A DNA stretch of 62,184 nt from an uncultured Bacteroides sp. (GCA_905198575.1 CAJKDC010000004.1:1-62184); one strand, 5' to 3'. Positions 51,718-60,671 are shown, numbered from the stretch's first letter. The notes: generated from the letters alone by a model not told the origin. Numbers and translations are program-made.

Positions 51718-52938
51718 ATGACAAAGAAACTTTTTACACAAATAAGAAACGAATGGAAAAGCAATCTATGGCTACTGGCAGAGTTGCTTGTGGTAAGCGT
51801 AGTGCTGTGGTATGTAATAGATAACCTATACTGCAAATATGCCATCCGTTCAGAACCTTTAGGTTTCGACATTGAACATTGCTACAAAATAGAGTTGAGC
51901 GAGACTGAGGAAGACGAAACAGCTCCAAAGCATGATGAAGAAGAAAATAATGATGCTGAAGAGATTTTAGAGCGTCTGAGAAGAATGCCTGAAACAGATG
52001 CCATATGCTTCAGCGACTGGACTGCTCCGTATGATTTACAGCAAAGTTTTCACAACATAAATTATAACACCTTGGGCGAAAACATACGTAGCTACAGGGT
52101 TTCTCCAGAATATGTTCATGTATTCCGTATAGAAGGAACTCGCGGTGAAACTCCTGAAGAAATGGCACAGATATTGAAGCGAGGCGATATCATCCTTTCG
52201 GAAAACGTATTTGAAGATAAAGGTCTGGATATTTCCACACTTATACACAAGGACGGTTTCTACCTGTATGGAAACAAAGATTATACTGTAAACCTGGGGG
52301 CCGTAGCAAAGACTGTTCGCTATCACGATTACGTTCAGGGTAGGTATTCCAAAAGTATTTTTATTCCGAAAAAGGATATGTCCAATACATTGTATCTGAG
52401 GGTTAAAGCAGATAAAGACAATGACTTCATAGAGAATATGTTCAAAAAAGCAGAAAAAGGAATAAACGTTGGAAATACATATATATCGAATGTATGCAAC
52501 ATGAATGACATGAAACGTGTTTATCTGCAAGAATACAACAAAAACAATATGATGTATCTGGCTGGAATGGGATTTCTGCTGCTGAATATCTTCCTGGGTC
52601 TGTTGGGAACTTTCTGGTTCCGCACCCAACAGCGACAGAATGAAATCGCACTCCATAAAGTGAATGGGGCAACCAAGAAGGATGTATTCATCCGTCTGAT
52701 ATGCGAGGGGCTCTTGCTGACTGCCCTGGTAACACTGCCTGCACTTATTATCGATTTCCAAATTGCAAATGCAGAACTAAATGCCGTATACAACGGAACT
52801 ACAATGAATTTTGGACGAATATTACTTTGCGCAGGACTTAGTGCAATAAGTATCTGTATCATGATGATCATTGGTATAGGTATACCGGCATTTAAAGCCT
52901 TATCCATAGAACCAGCTCAGGTTTTACATGGGAAATAA
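51718..52938 (+). CDS. MacB/FtsX-type permease C2
   Basis: 406 residues, type-2 member (RNEWKSNLWLLAELLVVSVV, GFDIEHCYKI, FWFRTQQRQNEIALHKVNGA, ends SIEPAQVLHGK). The periplasmic part has a strongly acidic segment near residues 60-82 (many Glu/Asp) that B2 and D2 lack, and the protein is the shortest of the eight permeases. 45 bp before D1. Confidence 0.93.
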   Translation: MTKKLFTQIRNEWKSNLWLLAELLVVSVVLWYVIDNLYCKYAIRSEPLGFDIEHCYKIELSETEEDETAPKHDEEENNDAEEILERLRRMPETDAICFSDWTAPYDLQQSFHNINYNTLGENIRSYRVSPEYVHVFRIEGTRGETPEEMAQILKRGDIILSENVFEDKGLDISTLIHKDGFYLYGNKDYTVNLGAVAKTVRYHDYVQGRYSKSIFIPKKDMSNTLYLRVKADKDNDFIENMFKKAEKGINVGNTYISNVCNMNDMKRVYLQEYNKNNMMYLAGMGFLLLNIFLGLLGTFWFRTQQRQNEIALHKVNGATKKDVFIRLICEGLLLTALVTLPALIIDFQIANAELNAVYNGTTMNFGRILLCAGLSAISICIMMIIGIGIPAFKALSIEPAQVLHGK

Positions 52939-52983
52939 AAACTGGACAGGCAGGGTGAATAAACCATAAGAAAGGAAAAGAAT

Positions 52984-54267
52984 ATGCTTAAACAATACAT
53001 CAAACAAGCAATCTGGCACTTACGGGAAAATCCAGTTGTCAGCTGCATATCGTTAATTGGTACGGCACTGTCAATCTGCATGATTATGATCGTTATCATC
53101 ACATTGCAGGTGCGCACCGCCGACTGTGAACCGGAAGTAAACCGCAGCCGCTCACTGTATGTTCCCAATATGTCCATGCGGGCAAAAGGAGACACGAGTG
53201 GCAAATCAGCCAATTCGAGTATGTCTGTACAAACCGGACGTGAATGTTTCAAACCGCTGACAAGTGCAGAAGCGGTTACCCTCATTTCGAATATCAGCAA
53301 AGTACGTGCTTCACTTCCTGCCGGCAACAAATCAACAGTCGACATGATACAAACCGATGAAGCATTCTGGAAAGTGTTCAGTTTCAGATTTCTAGATGGC
53401 AAACCTTTTACTGAAAGTGATTTCAACAGCGGACTTCCTAAAGTAGTCGTAACTGCATCTGTAGCACGCCGTCTGTTTGGTAAAACAAACGTAGCCGGAC
53501 AACACATAGAACTCAATCATGCCGACTTCCAGATTTGTGGCGTAGTAGCCGATGTATCGATGCTGGCAACAGACGCTTATGCACAAGTATGGATACCTTA
53601 TACAGCGGGAAGTGCAGAATCCGAAAGTTGGGGATATAACTTGATGGGACCCATGCGCGCTGTCATTCTAGCCTACAGCAGTAATGACTTTCCTGCCATA
53701 CGAGAAGAATGCGAACGCTTACGCAACAAATACAATGAAGCACAGAATGATGTAGAAGTTTTCTACCGTGGACAACCTGATACACAATTTACCCATCTTT
53801 ACCGCAAATGGCATGAAGAACCGGATACACAACAGGTTATCCTACGCTATACAATTATAATACTTATCCTGCTTATCGTTCCGGCCATCAACCTGAATAG
53901 TATGACACTTACACGTATGCAACGCAGGATGGCAGAAATCGGTGTACGCAAAGCTTTCGGAGCTTCCGGCAATGAGCTGATGCGACAAGTCTTTTTAGAA
54001 AACCTCATGCTCACGTGCATTGCTGGAGGAATAGGTTTACTGTTAAGTTATATCCTGACTTTTGTATTGAACGATTTCCTTTTCGGCAATTCGACCAATG
54101 CATATTTTACCGGTGAAACCAGCCTGACGGCCGGAAACTTACTGAATCCATGGATATTTTTGATAGCTTTTGTATTCTGCCTGCTGATGAATTTGCTCAG
54201 TGCAGGTATTCCAGCCTGGCGTGCCTCGAAAATGAATATTGTACAGGCTATATCCGGACATAAGTAA
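52984..54267 (+). CDS. MacB/FtsX-type permease D1
   Basis: 427 residues, type-1 member. N-terminal helix (about 18-40), PEVNRSRSLYV at the start of the periplasmic domain, and three C-terminal helices with PAINLNSMTLTRMQRRMAEIGVRKAFGA; ends NIVQAISGHK. It has no ATPase gene of its own and sits behind pair C in the P3 operon. Separated from D2 by 47 bp, the widest gap inside any pair. Confidence 0.93.
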   Translation: MLKQYIKQAIWHLRENPVVSCISLIGTALSICMIMIVIITLQVRTADCEPEVNRSRSLYVPNMSMRAKGDTSGKSANSSMSVQTGRECFKPLTSAEAVTLISNISKVRASLPAGNKSTVDMIQTDEAFWKVFSFRFLDGKPFTESDFNSGLPKVVVTASVARRLFGKTNVAGQHIELNHADFQICGVVADVSMLATDAYAQVWIPYTAGSAESESWGYNLMGPMRAVILAYSSNDFPAIREECERLRNKYNEAQNDVEVFYRGQPDTQFTHLYRKWHEEPDTQQVILRYTIIILILLIVPAINLNSMTLTRMQRRMAEIGVRKAFGASGNELMRQVFLENLMLTCIAGGIGLLLSYILTFVLNDFLFGNSTNAYFTGETSLTAGNLLNPWIFLIAFVFCLLMNLLSAGIPAWRASKMNIVQAISGHK

Positions 54268-54314
54268 GCCTGTCCTAGAATAAAAACATATTGACCCGAT
54301 AAACAAGAAAACAT

Positions 54315-55613
54315 ATGAAAACATTATTCCGACAAATACGAAATGAATGGCGAAGCAACATTTTTCTGGCACTGGAGTTGCTGGTTGTTTTCGTCGTACT
54401 GTGGTACATTGTCGACTGGTGTTGTGTAACGGCTCGTATCTACTTTTCACCGATGGGATTCGACACAGAACATTGTTACAATATTACAGTAAACAGACTG
54501 ACTCCCAATTCGTCATTATACGATGCGAACAGTACTCCCGAAAACGATATCGATGATTTCCTGGAAATAGCAGAACGCCTTCGCCACCGTCCCGGAATAG
54601 AAAACGTAGCGATCTCACAAAACAGTATTCCTTATTACAACGGAAGCAACGGCTTCACCGTTTGCGTGGATACCATACCCGTGCATGCCATGCGGCGCTG
54701 GATACAGCCCGACTTTATACGCATGTTCCGTATCAAAGGTGTAGCCATACAAAATACAGACGGAAAAATTACTTATACAACAAGCTCTGATTCACTGGCC
54801 AATGTGCTAAATCCCAATACCCTGATTTTATCGCGCAATCTTACTGCCGGGCACAAGCAACTCGACATGCCTGAAGCGACTCCGCTGCTGGGAAAAGATT
54901 TACCTATAAATATCCCGGACAACGATTTTCGGATGCACGTGGCTGCAATTGCAGAGCCTTTGCGATGGAGCCATTTCGAAACTTCGGAAGACTGGGGAGG
55001 CCCTTTTATCGCTACCGATCTGCCCCGAAAAGTAATGATAGAATTCGAAAATCCAGCCTACTTACAGCTTAGTGTCCGTGTTAAACCGGAAGCGGACTTA
55101 AACTTTGCAGAAACGCTGATGAATGAAGCAGACCGTCTCTACCAGGTAGGGAATGTATATATACTCGATGTACAGCCTTTTTCAGATCTCCGCGAAGCTA
55201 TGGAAATGGAAGATATGAATGAAGTAAGGACGCAACTCTGCATTTTGGGATTTCTGCTGCTCAATATTTTCCTGGGAGTTACTGGTACATTCTGGTTCCG
55301 CACCCAGCACCGCTGCCAGGAAGTTGCCTTACGGTTAGCAATAGGAAGTACGCGTAAAAACATATTTATACGCCTTATTACAGAAGGCATTCTCTTATTG
55401 TTGCTGATAATGATTCCTGCCTTCTGCATTACGGTCAATATCGGACTGGCAGAACTGGTAGATGTATCCCAGCTCCCATTTCAGACCGGACGTTATCTTA
55501 CAGCCTTTATTCTGACTATATTACTTATGGCATCGACGATTGTAGCAGGCATCTGGTTCCCTGCCCGTCGTGCCATGAAAATACAGCCGGCCGAAGCTTT
55601 GCACGATGAATGA
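54315..55613 (+). CDS. MacB/FtsX-type permease D2
   Basis: 432 residues, type-2 member: RNEWRSNIFLALELLVVFVVLWYIVD helix, GFDTEHCYNI, a periplasmic domain, and FLGVTGTFWFRTQHRCQEVALRLAIGS; ends MKIQPAEALHDE. The stop overlaps the first possible ATG of the TolC gene by 8 bp, but the TolC signal peptide begins at the later ATG (55639). Confidence 0.93.
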   Translation: MKTLFRQIRNEWRSNIFLALELLVVFVVLWYIVDWCCVTARIYFSPMGFDTEHCYNITVNRLTPNSSLYDANSTPENDIDDFLEIAERLRHRPGIENVAISQNSIPYYNGSNGFTVCVDTIPVHAMRRWIQPDFIRMFRIKGVAIQNTDGKITYTTSSDSLANVLNPNTLILSRNLTAGHKQLDMPEATPLLGKDLPINIPDNDFRMHVAAIAEPLRWSHFETSEDWGGPFIATDLPRKVMIEFENPAYLQLSVRVKPEADLNFAETLMNEADRLYQVGNVYILDVQPFSDLREAMEMEDMNEVRTQLCILGFLLLNIFLGVTGTFWFRTQHRCQEVALRLAIGSTRKNIFIRLITEGILLLLLIMIPAFCITVNIGLAELVDVSQLPFQTGRYLTAFILTILLMASTIVAGIWFPARRAMKIQPAEALHDE

Positions 55614-55638
55614 TTCTAATTCACTAAATGAAAAAACT

Positions 55639-57138
55639 ATGAAACTGCGTAAATTAATTCTGATCTCTTTTCTCTCTCTACATATCGTTGCTGCTCATGC
55701 CGGAGTTCCCGCTACAACTCCGGTGCAGCAACGGTCTATCACCCTGGAAGAAGCCATTACGCTGGCCCGCCTGCAAAGTGTGGACGCAGCCGTGGCACTG
55801 AACGAACTGAAAACGGCTTATTGGGAATATCGTACCTTCCGGGCCGAATTACTTCCTGAAGTGAATTTTACGGCTACGCTGCCTTCGTATAACAAGGCCT
55901 ACAATGCCTACCAGCAAAACGACGGCTCGTATACCTATGTGCGCAATAATTACTTGCAGATGAACGGACAGCTGTCCATCGACCAGAATATCTGGCTGAC
56001 GGGAGGTACACTCTCCCTAAATACCTCGCTGGATTTCCTCCGGCAGATGGATGGTGTGACCGGAAACCGCTTCATGTCGGTCCCCGTAGCTCTGACACTG
56101 AATCAGCCTATATTTGGCGTAAACAATACCAAATGGAACCGCCGCATTGAACCGGTACGTTATGCCGAAGCCAAAGCTGCCTTTTTAAGTGCGACCGAGG
56201 AAGTGACCATGACAACCATCAACCATTTCTTCAATCTGCTGCTGGCCCGCGAAAATGTTTTCATTGCGCAACAGAATCTGGAAAATGCCGAAAAGCTGTA
56301 TGAGGTGGCCAAGGCAAAACGACGCATGGGACAAATCAGTGAGAATGATGTACTGCAACTGGAGCTGAATGTGCTGGATGCCCGCTCTACCCTCACATCG
56401 AACGAAAGTTCCTTGAAAAGCAGCATGTTTACATTACGCTCATTTTTGGGACTGAGCGAAAACGAAGAACTGAACCCGGTAGTTCCCGAATCGGCACCGG
56501 ATGTACTGCTCAATTACGAAGATGTATTGGACAAGGCACTGGCCAATAATGCTTTTGCACACAATATCCGTCGCCGTCAGTTGGAAGCCGACTATGAAGT
56601 GGCAAAGGCCAAAGGCAATCTGCGCCAAATAACCCTCTTCGCCCAGGTGGGCTTTACAGGAACGGATACACGCTTCGACAGTGCCTACCGCAGACTGAAA
56701 GATAATCAGGTAGTGGAAGTAGGCATAAAAATTCCGATTTTAGACTGGGGCAAACGCCGGGGACAGGTGAAAGTGGCACAAAGTAACCGGGAAGTGACCG
56801 AAAGTAAATTACGGCAGGAAACCATGAACTTCAACCAAAACCTGTTTATCCTGGTGGAACAGTTCAACAACCAGCAGAAGCAACTTCATCTGGCCGAGAA
56901 TGCTGACCAGATTGCCCGCAAGCGTTATCACACCAACATAGAAACATTTATGATCGGGAAAATATCGACCTTGGATTTGAACGACTCTCAAAACCAAAAG
57001 GATGAAGCCCGACGCAAGCATATTAACGAGCTGTTTTATTACTGGTATTACTATTATCAGGTACGCAGCCTGACGCTATGGGATTTTGCCGCCAACATGG
57101 GAATAGATGCAGATTTCGAGAAAATTGTCCGACAATAA
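55639..57138 (+). CDS. TolC-family outer-membrane efflux protein
   Basis: 499 residues from the ATG at 55639, which starts the signal peptide (ILISFLSLHIVAAHAG). An in-frame ATG at 55606 overlaps the D2 gene. The body has the two-fold repeat of TolC: ITLEEAITLARLQSVDAAVALNEL (first helix), barrel strands with NGQLSIDQNIWLTGGTLSLNTSL, long helices (about 195-260 and 390-450) and a second repeat with VEVGIKIPILDWGKRRGQVKVAQ. It forms the outer-membrane and periplasmic exit duct. It is the last gene of the P3 operon. Confidence 0.93.
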   Translation: MKLRKLILISFLSLHIVAAHAGVPATTPVQQRSITLEEAITLARLQSVDAAVALNELKTAYWEYRTFRAELLPEVNFTATLPSYNKAYNAYQQNDGSYTYVRNNYLQMNGQLSIDQNIWLTGGTLSLNTSLDFLRQMDGVTGNRFMSVPVALTLNQPIFGVNNTKWNRRIEPVRYAEAKAAFLSATEEVTMTTINHFFNLLLARENVFIAQQNLENAEKLYEVAKAKRRMGQISENDVLQLELNVLDARSTLTSNESSLKSSMFTLRSFLGLSENEELNPVVPESAPDVLLNYEDVLDKALANNAFAHNIRRRQLEADYEVAKAKGNLRQITLFAQVGFTGTDTRFDSAYRRLKDNQVVEVGIKIPILDWGKRRGQVKVAQSNREVTESKLRQETMNFNQNLFILVEQFNNQQKQLHLAENADQIARKRYHTNIETFMIGKISTLDLNDSQNQKDEARRKHINELFYYWYYYYQVRSLTLWDFAANMGIDADFEKIVRQ

Positions 57139-57159
57139 AACTATAAAAAGAATATTTCT

Positions 57160-57167
57160 TACTTTTG
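57160..57167 (+). promoter_or_regulatory. -7 element of the two-component genes
   Basis: TACTTTTG matches TAnnTTTG and is followed by 7 nt before the ATG at 57175. It suggests a housekeeping-type, almost leaderless transcript for the regulator and kinase, separate from the sigma-54 operons. No clear -33 element is seen. Confidence 0.45.
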
Positions 57168-57174
57168 CAGCATT

Positions 57175-58527
57175 ATGATACTGATTATAGACGACGATAG
57201 TGCAATACGTTCTTCGCTGAGCTTTATGCTGAAGCGAGCCAAATACGAAGTACAGGCTGTTGCCGGCCCTAAAGAGGCGATTGATGCAGTGCGAGCCAAC
57301 CAGCCTCAACTCATCCTGATGGATATGAATTTCAGTTTGTCCACAAACGGTGAGGAAGGACTGACGCTGCTGAAACAAGTAAAAATATTCTGTCCGGATG
57401 TGCCGGTTATCCTGATGACAGCCTGGGGAAGTATCCCGCTTGCGGTACAGGGAATGCAGGCCGGAGCCTTCGATTTCATTACCAAACCGTGGAACAATGC
57501 AGCGCTGATGCAGCGTATTGAAACGGCTCTGGAACTGACAGCAAAAGACCAGCCCAGTCCGGATGCAACCGACAATGATTTTAACCGCAGCCACATCATC
57601 GGACGCAGCAAGGCGCTTATGGATGTGCTGGCTACCATCCAGCGGGTAGCTCACACGGGGGCTTCTGTCTTGATTACGGGAGAAAGCGGAACAGGCAAAG
57701 AACTGATTGCCGAAGCGGTACATTTAAACAGTACCCGCCGCCAGCAGCCTTTTGTGAAAGTCAATCTGGGGGGTATATCGCAATCGCTGTTCGAAAGTGA
57801 GATGTTCGGCCATAAAAAAGGAGCCTTTACCGATGCCGTATCCGACCGTAAAGGACGCTTTGAACTGGCAGATAAGGGGACAATCTTTCTGGATGAAATC
57901 GGAGAACTGGATTTGTCATGCCAAGTGAAACTGCTGCGGGTACTGCAGGAACAGACGTTTGAGCCTTTGGGAGAAAGCCGTCCGCGAAAAGTGGACGTAC
58001 GTGTGGTCTGTGCCACCAATGCCAATCTGGAAGAAATGGTTCGCGAACATACGTTCCGTGAGGATTTGTTCTACCGAATCAATCTGATTACCGTCCACTT
58101 GCCGGCCTTGCGCGAACGCAGGGAAGATATTCCCTTGCTAGTGCGCCATTTTACGGAATGCTGCTACCGGAACAACAAACTGCCGGAGACTCGTGTATCT
58201 GACGATGCACTGGAGTATCTGAGCCGCTTGCCTTATCCGGGAAATATCCGTGAGCTGAAGAATCTGGTAGAGAGAACGGTACTGGTCTGCGGTAAAGACC
58301 TGCTTACGGCAGCCGATTTCAAGTCGCAATATCACCCCTCGCAAACCGAGACTGCCACGATTAGCAATACGCAGGGACTGACACTGGAGGAACTTGAAAA
58401 GCAGACCATTATCCAGACACTGGAAAAATATGACAATAATCTTTCACAAGTTGCCCACGCATTAGGCATCAGCAGAGCTGCATTATACAGACGTCTGGAA
58501 AAATATGGAATCAACGTTAATGATTAA
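57175..58527 (+). CDS. NtrC-type sigma-54-dependent response regulator
   Basis: 450 residues in three parts. Receiver domain (1-120): acidic pocket D6-D8, phosphorylatable D50, K104. AAA+ domain (about 135-370): Walker A GESGTGKE (169-176), the sigma-54 contact loop GAFTDA (216-221, with Asp where most family members have Gly), Walker B GTIFLDE (235-241) and arginine finger region REDLFYR (295-301). C-terminal Fis-type helix-turn-helix (about 415-447: LSQVAHALGISRAALYRRLEKYG). It opens sigma-54 promoter complexes by ATP hydrolysis. The obvious targets are P1, P2 and P3 in the same cluster. The kinase gene starts 18 bp later. Confidence 0.95.
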   Translation: MILIIDDDSAIRSSLSFMLKRAKYEVQAVAGPKEAIDAVRANQPQLILMDMNFSLSTNGEEGLTLLKQVKIFCPDVPVILMTAWGSIPLAVQGMQAGAFDFITKPWNNAALMQRIETALELTAKDQPSPDATDNDFNRSHIIGRSKALMDVLATIQRVAHTGASVLITGESGTGKELIAEAVHLNSTRRQQPFVKVNLGGISQSLFESEMFGHKKGAFTDAVSDRKGRFELADKGTIFLDEIGELDLSCQVKLLRVLQEQTFEPLGESRPRKVDVRVVCATNANLEEMVREHTFREDLFYRINLITVHLPALRERREDIPLLVRHFTECCYRNNKLPETRVSDDALEYLSRLPYPGNIRELKNLVERTVLVCGKDLLTAADFKSQYHPSQTETATISNTQGLTLEELEKQTIIQTLEKYDNNLSQVAHALGISRAALYRRLEKYGINVND

Positions 58528-58545
58528 GTAATACTACATTGGGTT

Positions 58546-59856
58546 ATGAAAATCAAATACCTGTTCTTTGTGCTGGCTTTTATGCTGTTGCTCTTATGGG
58601 GAATTCTGCTCATTGCAACACTGAAACAAGAAAATAATGTCGCATTTCAGGCGGGGCAAGCCCTGGTTTTTCTAAGCCTGATTCTACTGGTCTACTTTTA
58701 CAGGAAAGTTGTAAATCCTTTGAAGAGCATAGCCAACGGTATGGACCTGCTTCGCGAACAGGACTTCAGCAGCCGGCTTTCGCCCGTAGGACAGGCAGAG
58801 GCCGACCGTATTGTGAAAATGTTCAACCGCATGATGGACCAGCTAAAGAATGAGCGCCTGCGGCTGCGCGAGCAGAATCATTTTCTGGATTTGCTGATCA
58901 GCGTTTCGCCCATGGGAGTGATTATTCTGACTTTCGACAATGAGGTATCTATGCTGAATGATGCAGCCGTACATTTTCTGGGATTCTCCAATAAGCATGA
59001 AATCACAGGAAAACCACTGAAGGCCCTTACAACTCCGCTGGCCGAAGAAATCAACCGGCTGGACAAGGACAGTACCCAGACCATCCGGCTGAGTGACTCG
59101 CAGATATACCGGTGCTCGCGCCTGTCGTTTATCGACCGGGGATTTGCGCATCCTTTTATATTAATAGAGAGTCTGACAACGGAAGTGGTCAAAGCAGAAA
59201 AGAAAGCTTACGAGAAGGTTATCCGCATGATAGCTCATGAAGTAAACAATACGACCGCAGGAATCACCTCTACCCTGGACAGCGTAACAGAGGCATTAGA
59301 GGATGTAGACGGAAGCGAAGACTTGCGCGAAGTGATGAAGGTGTGCTCGGACCGCTGCTACGGCATGAGTCAGTTTATCACCAACTTTGCCAATGTAGTA
59401 AAGATACCCGAACCGCATCCGGAAGCCGTAAGACTGAATGACCGGGTAGTGGCCTGCCAGATGTTTATGGAAACAATTTGTCGGGAACGGGAAATTACGC
59501 TCCAAAATGAATTATGCCCGGAAAATCCGGAAGTAATGATTGACACGGTACTCTTTGAGCAGGTGCTGGTGAATATTCTTAAAAATGCAGCCGAAAGTAT
59601 CGGAAGCAAAGGAAATATCACCATTCGTACCACCAGCTCGCCAGTGATGCTGGAAATAGCAGACAATGGACCGGGAATCAGCCGCGAAACGGAGACCAAG
59701 CTGTTTAGTCCGTTCTTTTCGACTAAACCCAACGGGCAAGGTATCGGCTTGCTTTTCATCCGCGAGGTGTTGAGCAACCACGGCTGTATTTTTTCACTCC
59801 GTACCTATTCCGACGGATTAACTCGTTTCAGAATTAGTTTTCCCGAAAAGAAATAA
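58546..59856 (+). CDS. Sensor histidine kinase with two TM helices and no periplasmic sensor domain
   Basis: 436 residues. Helices at about 5-25 and 38-52 are joined by roughly 12 residues (KQENNVAF core), so there is no extracytoplasmic domain. HAMP-like linker (about 53-105), a PAS-like domain (about 110-210), the DHp helix with MIAHEVNN (H231), and the ATPase domain with N-box NILKNAAES (343-351), G1 DNGPGI (373-378), F-box FSPFFSTK and G2 GQGIGL (397-402). It phosphorylates the adjacent regulator. The build resembles intramembrane-sensing kinases that sense through an ABC exporter. Confidence 0.93.
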   Translation: MKIKYLFFVLAFMLLLLWGILLIATLKQENNVAFQAGQALVFLSLILLVYFYRKVVNPLKSIANGMDLLREQDFSSRLSPVGQAEADRIVKMFNRMMDQLKNERLRLREQNHFLDLLISVSPMGVIILTFDNEVSMLNDAAVHFLGFSNKHEITGKPLKALTTPLAEEINRLDKDSTQTIRLSDSQIYRCSRLSFIDRGFAHPFILIESLTTEVVKAEKKAYEKVIRMIAHEVNNTTAGITSTLDSVTEALEDVDGSEDLREVMKVCSDRCYGMSQFITNFANVVKIPEPHPEAVRLNDRVVACQMFMETICREREITLQNELCPENPEVMIDTVLFEQVLVNILKNAAESIGSKGNITIRTTSSPVMLEIADNGPGISRETETKLFSPFFSTKPNGQGIGLLFIREVLSNHGCIFSLRTYSDGLTRFRISFPEKK

Positions 59857-59917
59857 TTCGTATCTTGCAACTGATAAACATAAGACCTCTACCGGGGTCT
59901 CTTAAATTTATATTGCT

Positions 59918-60295
59918 ATGGGACTTTTTAATATGATTATGGGCAATGCGTCGGAAACAGATATCCGGGAAATAAACAAATCCTATGCCCCTATTTTATG
60001 CAAAGATGAAGTAATAGAACGTGCATTCTCACACATCCGCGACAAATGGATCTTCACAAACAAACGACTCATCATCCAAAATACACAAGGAGTGACCGGA
60101 AAGAAAAAAGAGTTTCTGTCTATCCCTTATCAGTCGGTTGCCTGTTTTTCTGTGGAAACTGCCGGTACATTCGACGAAGACGCAGAAATGAAATTATGGG
60201 TACGCGGCATGAATGAGCCGATTGAAATAAATTTCGGCCCCGGAACTGATATGGCAGAGCTGCAGAAGCTGATAGCCGAACATATCCTGAAATAA
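59918..60295 (+). CDS. Bacterial PH-domain protein
   Basis: 125 residues forming one bacterial pleckstrin-homology domain (bPH_1, PF08000 type): VIERAFSHIRDKWIFTNKRLII, a middle strand FLSIPYQSVACFSVETAGTF and a C-terminal helix MAELQKLIAEHIL. No signal peptide. Such proteins are small and of unknown function, in some species induced by cell-wall stress. It starts 61 bp after the kinase; a TATCTTGC near 59870 could be its promoter. Confidence 0.88.
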   Translation: MGLFNMIMGNASETDIREINKSYAPILCKDEVIERAFSHIRDKWIFTNKRLIIQNTQGVTGKKKEFLSIPYQSVACFSVETAGTFDEDAEMKLWVRGMNEPIEINFGPGTDMAELQKLIAEHILK

Positions 60296-60299
60296 GCAA

Positions 60300-60671
60300 T
60301 CAGTACACGATTTCCTTGCCAAAGGGAGTTAAAGCCAGTGTAGCCAACTTGAAATGCTGACGGCCAAAGGGTATCCCGATGATGGTGATGCAAAGCAGTA
60401 AACCAAAGAATAAATGAGAAATACAAATCCAGATTCCGCCAAGAAAAATCCACAGAACATTCATCAGGGTACCCAGACAGCCGCCGGCTGTAGGTGTACT
60501 GCGTACTTCACAACCGAATGGACATAGAGAAAGTATCCCCAACTTAAAAGTCTGTATGCCGAAAGGTATGCCCACAATGGTACACATCAGCAATAAACTG
60601 GAAAGGATGTATTCCAGACAAATGATAAATCCGCCACAAATTATCCAGATAATATTCAAAACTAAATTCAT
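60300..60671 (-). CDS. YccF-family inner-membrane protein
   Basis: 123 residues with two similar halves, each with hydrophobic helices: NIIWIICGGFIICLEYILS and NVLWIFLGGIWICISHLFFGLLL, each followed by IGIPFG(I/R)Q.FKL. This tandem pattern is the YccF domain. Function unknown; some homologues are linked to potassium or lipid homeostasis. The ATG overlaps the stop of the GH25 gene by 4 bp, so it is translationally coupled to it. Confidence 0.9.
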   Translation of the reverse strand: MNLVLNIIWIICGGFIICLEYILSSLLLMCTIVGIPFGIQTFKLGILSLCPFGCEVRSTPTAGGCLGTLMNVLWIFLGGIWICISHLFFGLLLCITIIGIPFGRQHFKLATLALTPFGKEIVY

